Assembly: GCA_964461715.1 (NCBI GenBank)
Contig: CAYWVR010000015.1
Span: forward strand, 1 to 64,000
From: CAYWVR01 sp964461715
GTDB taxonomy: Bacteria; Planctomycetota; Phycisphaerae; FEN-1346
Direction: 5' to 3'
DNA length: 64,000 nt
Below are positions 25,022 to 33,206 of this stretch, in pieces (the first letter of the stretch is position 1; every line of letters starts with the position of its first letter). The notes beneath the pieces are model-generated. The model ran no database searches and was not told where the DNA came from. It worked only from the letters and a program-made list of their open reading frames with translations. The translations under genes were made by a program, and so were the position numbers.

Positions 25022-26112
25022 GCCGAGGCGCTCCGCCGCCGGCCCACCTCGCGCAGCGTCGCGTCGTCCTTCGTATGGATCGACCCGTCGGGCAGGGGCC
25101 CGGTATTGAGGAGCAGGTTCGCCTCCTCCTGCTTTCGGGCCGAGGTCAGTTGCTCCACCACCCAGTCCGCGCCTCGGTGCCGCGAGCCCTTCCAGTAGCC
25201 CCACCCCTTCGTCTGGAGCGTCGTGCAGATCTCGCGCGGTTTTCCTGCATTTCTTTTCCACGCCTCGGCGGCGGCCTTGTGCGAGGCGGGGTTGTCGGGA
25301 AAACGCTTCTTGACCTTCTCGGCGAACCCGTGGACCTCGTGCTCCGGGGCGACGAAGTCCTCCTTGCCACGGGCCCCCTGCTTGAACGAGATGAGGCACT
25401 GCGGCTGGAGCCGCCGCACCAGCGCGTACGTCTCGTCGATCGGAAACAGGTCCGGCCGCGCGTAGTACCCCATGATCGGGTCGAACCATATCCCGGCCAG
25501 CGGCCCGTACTGCGTGAGGAGCTCCCGGAGCTGGGCATGCACGAAAGCGATATACTTTTCGAAGTCCGCGTCCTTCTCGAACCGGTACTCCGGCTGCGGC
25601 TCGTCGTACGCCGGCCGCGCCTTGTCGAAGCCCGCCTCGCGGCCCATGAAGTACGGGTGCCGCCAGTCGAGGGCGTAGCTGTAGTAGAGGAAGAGGCCCA
25701 GGCCCTTCGCGCGGCAGGCCTCGGCCAGCTCACCCACCAAGTCCCGGCTCGCGGGCGCTTCGAGGCTCGTGAAGTCCGTCTCCCGCGTTCGGAAGAGGCA
25801 GAACGAGTCGTGGTGGCGGCTCGTCAGGTTGACATACTTCATCCCCGCGGCAAGGGCGAGGTCCGTGATCTTGTCGGCGTCGAACGCCGCTGCCGTGAAC
25901 TTCGTTTGGAGCTTCGCGTACTCGGCGACGGGGATACGTTCCGTCAACTGGACCCACTCGCCCCGCCCGAGGACCGAGCTGACGCCGTAGTGCATGAAAA
26001 GGCCGAAGTCGGCGTCCCGGAACCACGCGAGCGACGCTGCCCGCGGGTCCGTCGCGTAGAGCGCTTCATATCCCTCCAGGTGCGGCGGTACGGCGGCCTG
26101 GGCGTCGGTCAC
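25018..26112 (-). CDS. Alpha-L-fucosidase-like glycoside hydrolase, GH29
   Basis: The 364-residue protein fits the GH29 catalytic barrel: WFRDADFGLFMHYGVSS near residue 30, LTSRHHDSFCLF near 97, and GIWFD with the likely nucleophile Asp211. The general acid is not conserved enough across GH29 to assign. There is no signal peptide, and the C-terminal beta-sandwich of longer fucosidases is missing, so it may be cytoplasmic and act on imported oligosaccharides. First gene of a two-gene unit with the sulfatase. Confidence 0.88.
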   Translation of the reverse strand: MTDAQAAVPPHLEGYEALYATDPRAASLAWFRDADFGLFMHYGVSSVLGRGEWVQLTERIPVAEYAKLQTKFTAAAFDADKITDLALAAGMKYVNLTSRHHDSFCLFRTRETDFTSLEAPASRDLVGELAEACRAKGLGLFLYYSYALDWRHPYFMGREAGFDKARPAYDEPQPEYRFEKDADFEKYIAFVHAQLRELLTQYGPLAGIWFDPIMGYYARPDLFPIDETYALVRRLQPQCLISFKQGARGKEDFVAPEHEVHGFAEKVKKRFPDNPASHKAAAEAWKRNAGKPREICTTLQTKGWGYWKGSRHRGADWVVEQLTSARKQEEANLLLNTGPLPDGSIHTKDDATLREVGRRRSASA

Positions 26113-26243
26113 GGTCTACCCTTTTCCTGCGGCAATCCCCGTGAGGAGTGCCGCCCCGGCCGGCCGGTCCCCCGCAGCTACTCGCGCCTGCCGACTCACC
26201 CCATCGGGGTCCTTTCGGATTGGCTTGCCCTTCGGTGCCGCCC

Positions 26244-26272
26244 AGTATAGATGCCGTCGCCGCCGGACGCAA
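26244..26272 (-). promoter_or_regulatory. Promoter of the fucosidase-sulfatase unit
   Basis: On the minus strand TTGCGT (26272-26267) and TATACT (26249-26244) are 17 bases apart. The predicted leader is about 125 bases and can form GC-rich hairpins; no known riboswitch was recognised in it. Confidence 0.6.
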
Positions 26273-26602
26273 CCCCGCAAGTCGCGCGGCGTTCGCCTGG
26301 AGGGGGCTACCCGCAGAGGGAAACGCACGATGTTTCACGCCTGGCTCATGGGCTTGGGACTCGTTGGGGCGGGCGCTTGCCCGTGCGCGTGCGGCGGGTC
26401 ACCAAGGGCGGCACGCCCATCGCGAAGTGGATGGACCCGGCCACGGGCGAGCCGAGCGCGGCCTGGCGGGAGCGCCTCGCGCCGGCGAGAACGAGGGCGG
26501 CGACGATCCAGGACTTTATCGGCGGTTCCTCCGGCAAGGCTCACGATGCACCCCGTGGAACCTGACGTGCAGGTTCCCGTTGCGCCGGCATTCCGTTTTC
26601 GC

Positions 26603-26630
26603 TTGAATCGGTCCCGGGGGCCGGTAGACT
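26603..26630 (+). promoter_or_regulatory. Promoter of ribH-nusB-ftsY
   Basis: TTGAAT (26603-26608) and TAGACT (26625-26630) are 16 bases apart. Transcription would start about 23 bases before the ribH ATG, just ahead of its GGGAGGA ribosome site. Confidence 0.62.
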
Positions 26631-26659
26631 GGGACTCCGGACCGGGAGGAGACGCACCG

Positions 26660-27136
26660 ATGGCCAACGTTTACCAGGGCCGACTGGTGGCGGGCGAGCA
26701 CCGATTCGGGGTGATCGTCAGCCGGTTCAACGAGTTCATCACGTCGCGGCTGCTGGGGGGGTGCCTGGACGCCCTGGAGCGTCACGGGGCCGACCCGGAC
26801 GCCGTGGACGTCTTCTGGACGCCGGGGTCGTTCGAGGTGCCCTTGATGGCCAAGCGGCTGGCCGAGAGCGGCCGGTACGACGCGGTCATCTGCCTCGGGG
26901 CGGTGATCCGCGGCTCCACGCCGCACTTCGACTACATCGCCGCCGAGGTCGCCAAGGGGGTGGCCCAGGCGGGAATGGCGACAGGCGTGCCCACGGTCTT
27001 CGGCATCATCACGTGCGACACGCTGGAACAGGCGGTGGAGCGGGCGGGCACGAAGAGCGGAAACAAGGGGGTGGACGCGGCCCGCAGCGCGATCGAGATG
27101 GCCAACCTGCTGGGGCACGTCCCCGCGACCAAATAG
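26660..27136 (+). CDS. ribH: 6,7-dimethyl-8-ribityllumazine synthase
   Basis: The 158-residue enzyme condenses 5-amino-6-ribitylaminouracil with dihydroxybutanone phosphate in riboflavin synthesis. Conserved segments are VSRFNEFIT near residue 20, TPGSFEVPL near 54, CLGAVIRGSTPHFDYI near 78-93 with the catalytic histidine, and NKGVDAARSAIEM near 134. The ATG at 26660 follows GGGAGGA. The frame is open upstream but the enzyme's normal N-terminus starts here. It is followed by nusB, a common arrangement. Confidence 0.97.
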   Translation: MANVYQGRLVAGEHRFGVIVSRFNEFITSRLLGGCLDALERHGADPDAVDVFWTPGSFEVPLMAKRLAESGRYDAVICLGAVIRGSTPHFDYIAAEVAKGVAQAGMATGVPTVFGIITCDTLEQAVERAGTKSGNKGVDAARSAIEMANLLGHVPATK

Positions 27137-27146
27137 AAATAGGGCG

Positions 27147-27587
27147 ATGAAGCGACGCGAACAGGGCCGCCAGATCGCCCTTCAGACCCTCTACCAGCTC
27201 GACGTGCGGGACGAGCCATTCGGCCCGGAGACCGTCGAGTTCCTCCGCGAGAGCACCCGCGACCCGGAGGTCTACTTCTTCGCCCGCGCGCTGGCCGACG
27301 GGGCTTGGGCCTGGCGCGACGAGGCCGACGCCCTCCTCGGCCGCGCCGCCGAGCATTGGACCCCCCGGCGCATGGCCGTCCTGGACCGCAACATCCTCCG
27401 CCTCGCGACCTACGAACTAGCGGAGCGGCCGGACGTGCCGGAGCGCGTCGTCCTGGACCAGGCCATCGAGCTGGCGAAACGGTTCAGCTCAGCCGAGTCC
27501 GGGGCGTTCGTCAACGGGGTACTGGACCACGTGTTGCGGCTCCTGAAGGCCGAGGGCAAGCGGCCCGCGGAACCCGAACACGACTGA
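27147..27587 (+). CDS. nusB: Transcription antitermination protein NusB
   Basis: The 146-residue all-helical protein begins with KRREQGRQIALQTLYQLD, the arginine-rich helix that binds boxA RNA with S10. It ends with the region containing AKRFSSAESGAFVNGVLD, the typical C-terminal signature. Length is normal. It lies 10 bases after ribH and 12 before ftsY. Confidence 0.95.
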   Translation: MKRREQGRQIALQTLYQLDVRDEPFGPETVEFLRESTRDPEVYFFARALADGAWAWRDEADALLGRAAEHWTPRRMAVLDRNILRLATYELAERPDVPERVVLDQAIELAKRFSSAESGAFVNGVLDHVLRLLKAEGKRPAEPEHD

Positions 27588-27599
27588 AGGCATAGACGA

Positions 27600-28529
27600 A
27601 TGGCACGTAAATGGCTGGGACGATTCACGCAGGGGCTCGCCAAAACGCGGTCGCGTCTCACGGACGGCCTCAAGGGCCTTTTCCGGGCCGGGCGCAAGAT
27701 CGACCGGGAGTTCCTCGAGGAGCTCGAGGAGACGCTCATCCTCGCCGACGTCGGCGTCGCGACGACGCGGCACATCCTCGACGACCTCGAGGCGCGCTAC
27801 GCCGGCCGCGAGATCGAAAAGGGCGAGGACTTGCTGGCCATCATCCGCCGCGACCTCGTCCAGAGCTTCGGGGACGCCGATCGGTCCGTCCGGTGGAATC
27901 CCGACGGTCCGACGGTCATCATGGTCGCGGGCGTTAACGGGTCCGGCAAGACGACGGCGTGCGCGCGGCTGGCGCGGCTCTTTCACACGGAAGGAAAGAG
28001 CGTCCTGCTGGCCGCGTGCGACACGTTCCGGGCGGCGGCGGACGAGCAGCTCGCCATCTGGTCCGAGCGCGTCGGCGTGCCCCTGGTGCGGCACCAGGCG
28101 GGGGCCGACCCGGCGGCGGTGGCCTACGACGCGGCGGAATCGGCCGTGGCCCGCGGGGCCGACGTCCTGATCGCCGACACGGCCGGGCGGCTCCACACCC
28201 AGGACCACCTGATGCGCGAGCTCGAGAAGATCCGGCGGGTGCTCGAGAAGAAGATCCCCGGCGCCCCGCATGAGGTGCTCCTGGTGCTCGACGCGACGAC
28301 CGGCCAGAACGCGATCATCCAAGCCCGGGTCTTTCGCGGCGTGATCGACGTGACCGGGGTGTTTCTGGCGAAGCTCGACGGGACAGCCAAGGGCGGGATG
28401 GTGCTGACGGTCAAGAAGGAGTTGGGCATCCCCGTCAAATTCATCGGCATCGGCGAGGGGGCCGACGACGTCGCGCCGTTCGATCCGGAGACGTTCGTCG
28501 CGGCGCTGCTGGGCGAAGAGACGCCATAG
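27600..28529 (+). CDS. ftsY: Signal recognition particle receptor FtsY
   Basis: The 309-residue GTPase has the four-helix N domain (about 1-95) and the G domain: P loop GVNGSGKTT at 111-119, DTFRAAADEQL near 140, DTAGR near 188 and the AKLDGTAKGG segment near 259. It targets ribosome-nascent chain complexes to the translocon. The long acidic A domain of E. coli FtsY is absent, as in many bacteria. It closes the ribH-nusB-ftsY group. Confidence 0.96.
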   Translation: MARKWLGRFTQGLAKTRSRLTDGLKGLFRAGRKIDREFLEELEETLILADVGVATTRHILDDLEARYAGREIEKGEDLLAIIRRDLVQSFGDADRSVRWNPDGPTVIMVAGVNGSGKTTACARLARLFHTEGKSVLLAACDTFRAAADEQLAIWSERVGVPLVRHQAGADPAAVAYDAAESAVARGADVLIADTAGRLHTQDHLMRELEKIRRVLEKKIPGAPHEVLLVLDATTGQNAIIQARVFRGVIDVTGVFLAKLDGTAKGGMVLTVKKELGIPVKFIGIGEGADDVAPFDPETFVAALLGEETP

Positions 28530-28537
28530 GTGCACGA

Positions 28538-28559
28538 TTCAAGGTTCAAAGTTCAAGGT
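28538..28559. repeat. Heptad repeat of TTCAAGG type
   Basis: Three consecutive seven-base units (TTCAAGG, TTCAAAG, TTCAAGG) lie nine bases after the ftsY stop. A related array, with an inverted copy, occurs 1.4 kb downstream at 29942-30000. Confidence 0.7.
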
Positions 28560-28588
28560 GGCGGCAAACGGGGCGCGGGGCCACGTCC

Positions 28589-29194
28589 ATGAACCGCGAC
28601 CGCCTTCTCGACATCGCCCGCGAGGCCATGGCCGGCCGTAAGACCCACCGCGGCCGCGAGCGGGGGTTCGTGTTCCATCACGGGCGGCGGACGGCGCGGC
28701 TGGCTCTTTCGCTCCACGAGGCGCTCGGCCGGCCCGAGGGCCTCGACCCGGACGGCCTCTTTGCGGCCGGGCTCTTCCACGACGTCGGCAAGGGCGCGCC
28801 CGCCCATCACGAGGCGGGGGCCCGGGCCGCGCGGGCGCTCCTGGCGGGGGAGGTCGATGCGGAGGCGCTCGAGCGGATCGCCTTCCTCATCGAGAACCAT
28901 TCCCATCGGGGCCGGCCGGAGCTGCCGCTCGATGTCCATGTCCTCCAGGACGCCGACCTCCTGGACCATTTCGGTGCCCCGATGATCTGGCTGCTCGTCT
29001 CCTTTGCCGCCAGTCACGGCCGCTCCCCGCGCGCGACGCTCGCGTACTACCACGGCGAGGTGCATCGACGTCACCTCGAAGGCTCGCGGGCGGCACTGAA
29101 CCTCCCCGCCGCCCTCCGCGCCTTCGACGCCCGCCGCCGTCTCGAACTCGACTTCCTCGCCCGCCTGGAGGCCGAGGAGGACGGGGCGTTGTAG
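28589..29194 (+). CDS. HD-domain phosphohydrolase
   Basis: The 201-residue protein has the HD-domain metal residues: a first histidine in VFHHGRRTARLAL near residue 30, the His-Asp pair in GLFHDVGKGAP near 63, and an aspartate in QDADLLDHFG near 122. It resembles small YfbR/YqeK-like and uncharacterised HD hydrolases acting on nucleotides or phosphoesters. The substrate is unknown. It follows ftsY by 59 bases that include a heptad repeat, so it may be a separate unit. Confidence 0.87.
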   Translation: MNRDRLLDIAREAMAGRKTHRGRERGFVFHHGRRTARLALSLHEALGRPEGLDPDGLFAAGLFHDVGKGAPAHHEAGARAARALLAGEVDAEALERIAFLIENHSHRGRPELPLDVHVLQDADLLDHFGAPMIWLLVSFAASHGRSPRATLAYYHGEVHRRHLEGSRAALNLPAALRAFDARRRLELDFLARLEAEEDGAL

Positions 29195-29348
29195 GACCGG
29201 GGCAGGGGCTCCCACGCCCGCGGCCGGAAGCGGTTTCGCTTTCTGCTTGACGGGGGCGGGGGGGGTGGTCGAGAATGGTCTCTAGGTACAGGCGCCTCGG
29301 CCCCGGGGGACGGATGCGCCACGCACACCAGGACCGCGAGGGAGAATC

Positions 29349-29855
29349 ATGGCAAAGGCAAAGAAGAAGCAACCGGCTGCCGACAATCGCAAGAAGGTCA
29401 TCGCCCTCTTGAACGAGGCCCGGGCCGCCGAGGTCACCGCCATCATGCAGTACATGACCCACCATTACGAGCTCGAGGACCGCGATTACGGCAAGCTCGC
29501 CAAGGTCATGAAGGACATCGCCATCCAGGAGATGAAGCACGCCGAGGCCCTCGCGGAGCGCGTCCTCTTCCTGGGCGGCGAGATCGTCAGTATGCCCGAC
29601 GGCAAGATTCTGAAGGGCCAGTCGATCGAGCAGATGCTGGCCACGGACAAGGCCCTCGAGAGCGGGGCGATGGAGATGTATAACGATCATGCCCGCCGGT
29701 GCGTCGAGCTGGGCGATCACGTCTCGAAGGACGTCTTCGAGAAGCTGCTCGCCGAGGAAGAGGACCACTGGGACGAGTTCGACACGATCGAGGACCACGT
29801 CCAGAACCTGGGAGCGTCGTACCTCGCGACTCAGACGGGCGGCGACGCCGACTGA
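29349..29855 (+). CDS. Ferritin-like / bacterioferritin-family protein
   Basis: The 168-residue four-helix protein carries a di-iron site pattern: Glu28 in LNEARAAEVTAIMQY, Glu61-x2-His64 in QEMKHAE, and the EEEDHWDEFDTIEDH stretch near 138-152 supplying the second Glu/His set. It probably oxidises and stores iron or detoxifies peroxide. The lysine-rich first ten residues are an unusual extension. A weak promoter-like TTGACG-18-GAGAAT lies upstream and a strong hairpin follows at 29888-29920. Confidence 0.9.
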   Translation: MAKAKKKQPAADNRKKVIALLNEARAAEVTAIMQYMTHHYELEDRDYGKLAKVMKDIAIQEMKHAEALAERVLFLGGEIVSMPDGKILKGQSIEQMLATDKALESGAMEMYNDHARRCVELGDHVSKDVFEKLLAEEEDHWDEFDTIEDHVQNLGASYLATQTGGDAD

Positions 29856-29887
29856 CGCGCCGCACCGACGCTGCGTTTTCGAAGGCG

Positions 29888-29920
29888 CCGGCCGCCCCCT
29901 GCGCCGTGGGGGGCGGCCGG
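29888..29920 (+). terminator. Strong GC hairpin after the ferritin-like gene
   Basis: A perfect 12-pair stem (29888-29899 with 29909-29920) with a nine-base loop lies 32 bases past the stop codon. It lacks a U tract, so termination efficiency is uncertain. Confidence 0.55.
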
Positions 29921-29941
29921 TCTACATACACAGGTTCGCGG

Positions 29942-30000
29942 ATCAAAGTTCACGGTTCAAGGAAACGGCATCCGTCCATGTGGTCTTGAACCTTGAACTT
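29942..30000. repeat. Heptad repeats with inverted copy before GH88 gene
   Basis: ATCAAAG-TTCACGG-TTCAAGG (29942-29962) faces an inverted CTTGAAC-CTTGAAC pair (29985-29998). The arms GTTCAAGG and CCTTGAAC can pair. The right copy provides the TTGAAC -35 element of the predicted GH88 promoter. Confidence 0.65.
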
Positions 30001-30020
30001 CTCGCCGTCTCGGCTATGAT
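29993..30020 (+). promoter_or_regulatory. Possible promoter of the GH88 unit
   Basis: TTGAAC (29993-29998) and TATGAT (30015-30020) are 16 bases apart, giving a start near 30027 and a leader of about 37 bases. The -35 lies inside the heptad repeat, which could make the repeat regulatory. Confidence 0.5.
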
Positions 30021-30063
30021 GCGCGGTTGTCGCCGACCCGTGACCCCGCTTTCGGAGCTGCCG

Positions 30064-31446
30064 ATGAAGATCAAGACCGACCTGACGCCCAAGGACCTCG
30101 CCCCCGCGCTCGAGCGGATGTGGGCCCTCTCGGGCGCGAAGATTCGGGCCCTCGATGAGCGCTACGACGTCGCCAAGGGATCGCCCGTCTTCACGGTCGA
30201 GGGCCTCTACACGACCCGAGGCTGGACGGAATGGACGCAGGGGTTCCAGTTCGGCTGCGCGATCCTCCAGTTCGACGCCACCGAGGAGCGGTGGTTTCTC
30301 GACTACGGCCGCGACCGGACCCGCACCGTCATGGCCCCGCACCTGACGCACACGGGCGTCCACGATCACGGGTTCAACAACGTCTCGACCTACGGGAACC
30401 TGCGGCGGCTGATGCTCGAAGGCCGCATCGAGGATGACCCGTGGGAGCGCGACTTCTACGAGGTGGCCCTGAAGTGCTCCGGGGCCGTCCAGGCCGCCCG
30501 GTGGACGAAGACAGCGTACGGCGGCGGGTTCATCCACAGCTTCAACGGTCCGCACAGCCTCTTCGTCGACACGATCCGCTCCTGCCGCGCCTTGGCCCTG
30601 GCGCATCGGCTGGGCCACGTGCTGATGGGCGAGAACGACAAGCGCATTTCGCTGCTGGAGCGCCTGATCCTCCACGGCCGGGCCACCGCCGAGTACAGCA
30701 TCTACTACGGCGAGGGCCGCGATTCGTACGATGAATGGGGCCGCACCGTCCACGAGTGCATCTTCAACACGACCGACGGAAACTTCCGGTGCCCCTCCAG
30801 CCAGCAGGGCTATTCGCCCTTCACGACGTGGACGCGGGGCCTGGCGTGGGCCATGTGCGGGTTCCCGGAGGAGCTCGAGTTTCTCGCCACCCTCGACGAC
30901 GCGGCGCTCGATCCGCTCGGGGGGCGCGCCGAGATCGAGGCCGTTTTCCTCAAGGCCGCCCGCGCCACCTGCGACTGGTACATCGACCACACGCCCGTCG
31001 ACGGTGTGCCGTACTGGGACGGCGGGGCGCCGGGTCTGGCAAAGATGGGCGATTACCTCGCCCGGCCCGCCGACCCGTTCAACGATCATGAGCCGGTCGA
31101 CGCGTCCGCCGCGGCCATCGGCGTCCAGGGCCTGCTTCGCCTGGGCGGATACCTGCGGACAAAAGGCGAGACCGAGGACGGCGACCGGTACATGAAGGCG
31201 GGCCTGACGGTCCTCGCAACGCTCCTGGCCGAGCCGTACCTCTCGACCGACGCCGGCCACGAGGGCCTCCTGCTGCACTCGGTCTACCATCGCCCCAACG
31301 GCTGGGACCACGTGCCCGAGGGCCGCAAGGTGCCGTGCGGCGAATCGAGCATGTGGGGCGACTATCACCTGCGGGAGGCGGCCCTGCTCGTGCAGCGCCT
31401 GGCGAAGGGGGCGCCGTACCTCGTGTTCTTCGGACCCGAAGCGTAA
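30064..31446 (+). CDS. Unsaturated glucuronyl hydrolase-like enzyme, GH88
   Basis: The 460-residue protein resembles GH88/GH105 six-hairpin enzymes, which cleave the unsaturated uronic acid left by polysaccharide lyases. Family-like segments include HDHGFNNVSTYGNLR near residue 100, a TTWTRGLAWAM segment near 255, and DHEPVDASAAAIGVQGLLRL near 342. The middle one contains the WxRGxxWxxxG-type substrate loop. There is no signal peptide, so it probably works on imported oligosaccharides. It is followed at 11 bases by a cupin and then a Gfo/Idh oxidoreductase, suggesting a uronate-processing unit. Confidence 0.85.
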   Translation: MKIKTDLTPKDLAPALERMWALSGAKIRALDERYDVAKGSPVFTVEGLYTTRGWTEWTQGFQFGCAILQFDATEERWFLDYGRDRTRTVMAPHLTHTGVHDHGFNNVSTYGNLRRLMLEGRIEDDPWERDFYEVALKCSGAVQAARWTKTAYGGGFIHSFNGPHSLFVDTIRSCRALALAHRLGHVLMGENDKRISLLERLILHGRATAEYSIYYGEGRDSYDEWGRTVHECIFNTTDGNFRCPSSQQGYSPFTTWTRGLAWAMCGFPEELEFLATLDDAALDPLGGRAEIEAVFLKAARATCDWYIDHTPVDGVPYWDGGAPGLAKMGDYLARPADPFNDHEPVDASAAAIGVQGLLRLGGYLRTKGETEDGDRYMKAGLTVLATLLAEPYLSTDAGHEGLLLHSVYHRPNGWDHVPEGRKVPCGESSMWGDYHLREAALLVQRLAKGAPYLVFFGPEA

Positions 31447-31457
31447 GGGGTGTCCTT

Positions 31458-31931
31458 ATGATCATCAGCGACCTTTCGAAGATCGAGGGCCGCACCTACC
31501 CCGCTGGACGCCGCACCCGCAACCTCGTGGGCGGCCCGGCCCCCATCCAGTGCGCGCATTTCGCCATGGGCTACGTGACGCTCGATCCCGACGGTGGCCA
31601 GGTGCCCTGGCACAATCAGGACAGCGAGGAGGTCTACTTCCTCATCGAGGGCACGTGCGAGATGTGCCTCGGTCAGGAGCGCGAGACGCTGCGCGGCGGG
31701 CAGGCCGTGTTCATCCCGCCCGATACGTATCATCAGATCACGAACATCGGGTCCGAGCCGGCCGTCTTCCTCTACGTCTACGGGCCGGCGGGCGACGTGG
31801 ACCACTGGCGCCAGGAGCTGGCCGGCACGCTCCCCAAGGCGGGCGTCGACGTGCCCCCCCTTCCCGAGGGCGCGCGGCCCCAGGTCACCGACGCGCGGGA
31901 CCCCCGGGACGAGGGCCTCTCCCATGGCTGA
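31458..31931 (+). CDS. Cupin-domain protein
   Basis: A 157-residue single cupin. The metal-binding motif is visible: PWHNQDSEEVYFLIEGTCEM near residues 51-70 and the second histidine in PPDTYHQITNIG near 95. Such proteins often bind or isomerise sugars or sense ligands. The substrate is unknown. It lies between the GH88 enzyme and the oxidoreductase, whose start overlaps its end by eight bases. Confidence 0.85.
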   Translation: MIISDLSKIEGRTYPAGRRTRNLVGGPAPIQCAHFAMGYVTLDPDGGQVPWHNQDSEEVYFLIEGTCEMCLGQERETLRGGQAVFIPPDTYHQITNIGSEPAVFLYVYGPAGDVDHWRQELAGTLPKAGVDVPPLPEGARPQVTDARDPRDEGLSHG

Positions 31932-33087
31932 GCTCCAGACGCACCATCTCGGCATCATCATGAACGGCGTCACCGGGCGCATGGGCACGAATCAGCATCT
32001 CATCCGCTCCATCTGCGCCATCATCGAGCAGGGGGGCGTGAAGATTGCGCCGGACGAGGTCATCCTGCCCGCGCCCCTCTTGGTGGGTCGGAACCCGGCG
32101 AAGCTCGAAACCTTGGCGCAGCTCACGGGCATCCAGGACTGGACCACGGACCTCGGCGAGGCCCTCGACGACGAGGCGTACTCGATCTACTTCGACGCCC
32201 TGACGACTTCGCTTCGACCCGAGAACGTCAAGCGGGCCCTCGCCGCCGGCAAGCACGTCTACTGCGAGAAGCCGACGGCCCTGACGGCCGACGAGGCCTA
32301 CGAGCTCTATCGCCTCGCGAAGGAGGCCGGCGTCAGGCATGGCGTCGTCCAGGACAAGCTCTGGCTGCCCGGTCTCGTGAAGCTGCGGCGGCTCGTCGAG
32401 ACGGGGTTCTTCGGGCGGATTCTGGCAATTCGCGGCGAGTTCGGGTACTGGGTCTTCACGGGCGAGCACGTGCCCGCCCAGCGGCCGAGCTGGAACTATC
32501 GGAAGCAGGAGGGCGGGTCTCTCATCACCGACATGTTCTGCCACTGGCGCTATGTCCTCGACAACCTCTTCGGCGAGGTCCGAAGCGTCTGCGCACGCGG
32601 TGCCCGCCACATCCCAAAACGCTGGGACGAGCGCGGCCGGCCCTACGACGCCGACGCCGACGATGCCGCCTACGCGCTGTTTGAGCTCGAAGGCGACGTC
32701 CTCGCCCAGTTCAACTCGTCCTGGTGCACGCGTGTGCGGCGGGATGACCTCTTGACGATCCACGTTGACGGGACCGAGGGATCGGCCGTCGCGGGCCTCC
32801 GGGAGTGTTGGGTCCAGCCCGCCGCCGCCACCCCGCGCCCCATCTGGAATCCGGATGTCGACCAGCCCATCGATTTCCGCGACGGCTGGCAGACCGTGCC
32901 CGACCAGGCCGGCGACCCGGGCAACGCCTTCAAGGTCCAGTGGGAACGGTTCCTGAAGCACCTCGTCAAGGACGAGCCGTTCCCCTGGGACCTCCGCGAG
33001 GGCGCCAAGGGCGTCCAGCTCGCCGAGGCCGCCTTTGAATCGTGGGAGAAGCGGCGGTGGGTGGATCTGACGCCGCTTGAGGCGTAG
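31924..33087 (+). CDS. Gfo/Idh/MocA-family oxidoreductase
   Basis: The 387-residue protein has an N-terminal Rossmann nucleotide-binding domain (GVTGRMG near residue 15, with CEKPTAL near 115, the family's EKP motif) and the C-terminal alpha/beta dimerisation domain. It is expected to oxidise or reduce a sugar or uronate with NAD(P). It has no export signal. Its ATG lies inside the end of the cupin gene, so GH88, cupin and this gene form one unit. Confidence 0.92.
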   Translation: MAELQTHHLGIIMNGVTGRMGTNQHLIRSICAIIEQGGVKIAPDEVILPAPLLVGRNPAKLETLAQLTGIQDWTTDLGEALDDEAYSIYFDALTTSLRPENVKRALAAGKHVYCEKPTALTADEAYELYRLAKEAGVRHGVVQDKLWLPGLVKLRRLVETGFFGRILAIRGEFGYWVFTGEHVPAQRPSWNYRKQEGGSLITDMFCHWRYVLDNLFGEVRSVCARGARHIPKRWDERGRPYDADADDAAYALFELEGDVLAQFNSSWCTRVRRDDLLTIHVDGTEGSAVAGLRECWVQPAAATPRPIWNPDVDQPIDFRDGWQTVPDQAGDPGNAFKVQWERFLKHLVKDEPFPWDLREGAKGVQLAEAAFESWEKRRWVDLTPLEA

Positions 33088-33206
33088 CCGCCCGTGGCCT
33101 TGGCCATGGGGGGGGATCGCCAGCGGACGGAGAAGTCGGGCACGAGCCTCGTGGCGGAACTCGACCCGTCGGCTACGGTTCAAGGCCAGGGAACGAGGAC
33201 CCCGAC

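Larger units (their letters stand above)
26113..26659. other. Divergent intergenic region between GH29 and ribH
   Basis: This 547-base stretch holds the minus-strand promoter of the fucosidase unit (26244-26272) and the plus-strand promoter of ribH (26603-26630). Between them, 26330-26565 shows a hydrophobic start (MFHAWLMGLGLVGAGAC) in one frame. A soluble-looking stretch (RRVTKGGTPIAKWMDP and onward) lies in a neighbouring frame, which could be the remnant of a small frameshifted gene or chance. No FMN riboswitch features were seen upstream of ribH. Confidence 0.45.

Noticed and set aside
26430..26659. FMN riboswitch before ribH
   Set aside because: No AGGGTGAAATTC-type core segments; a plain sigma70-type promoter sits only about 20-30 bases before the start codon.
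28538..30000. Heptad repeats as a CRISPR array
   Set aside because: Units are seven bases, contiguous and without spacers; no cas genes nearby.
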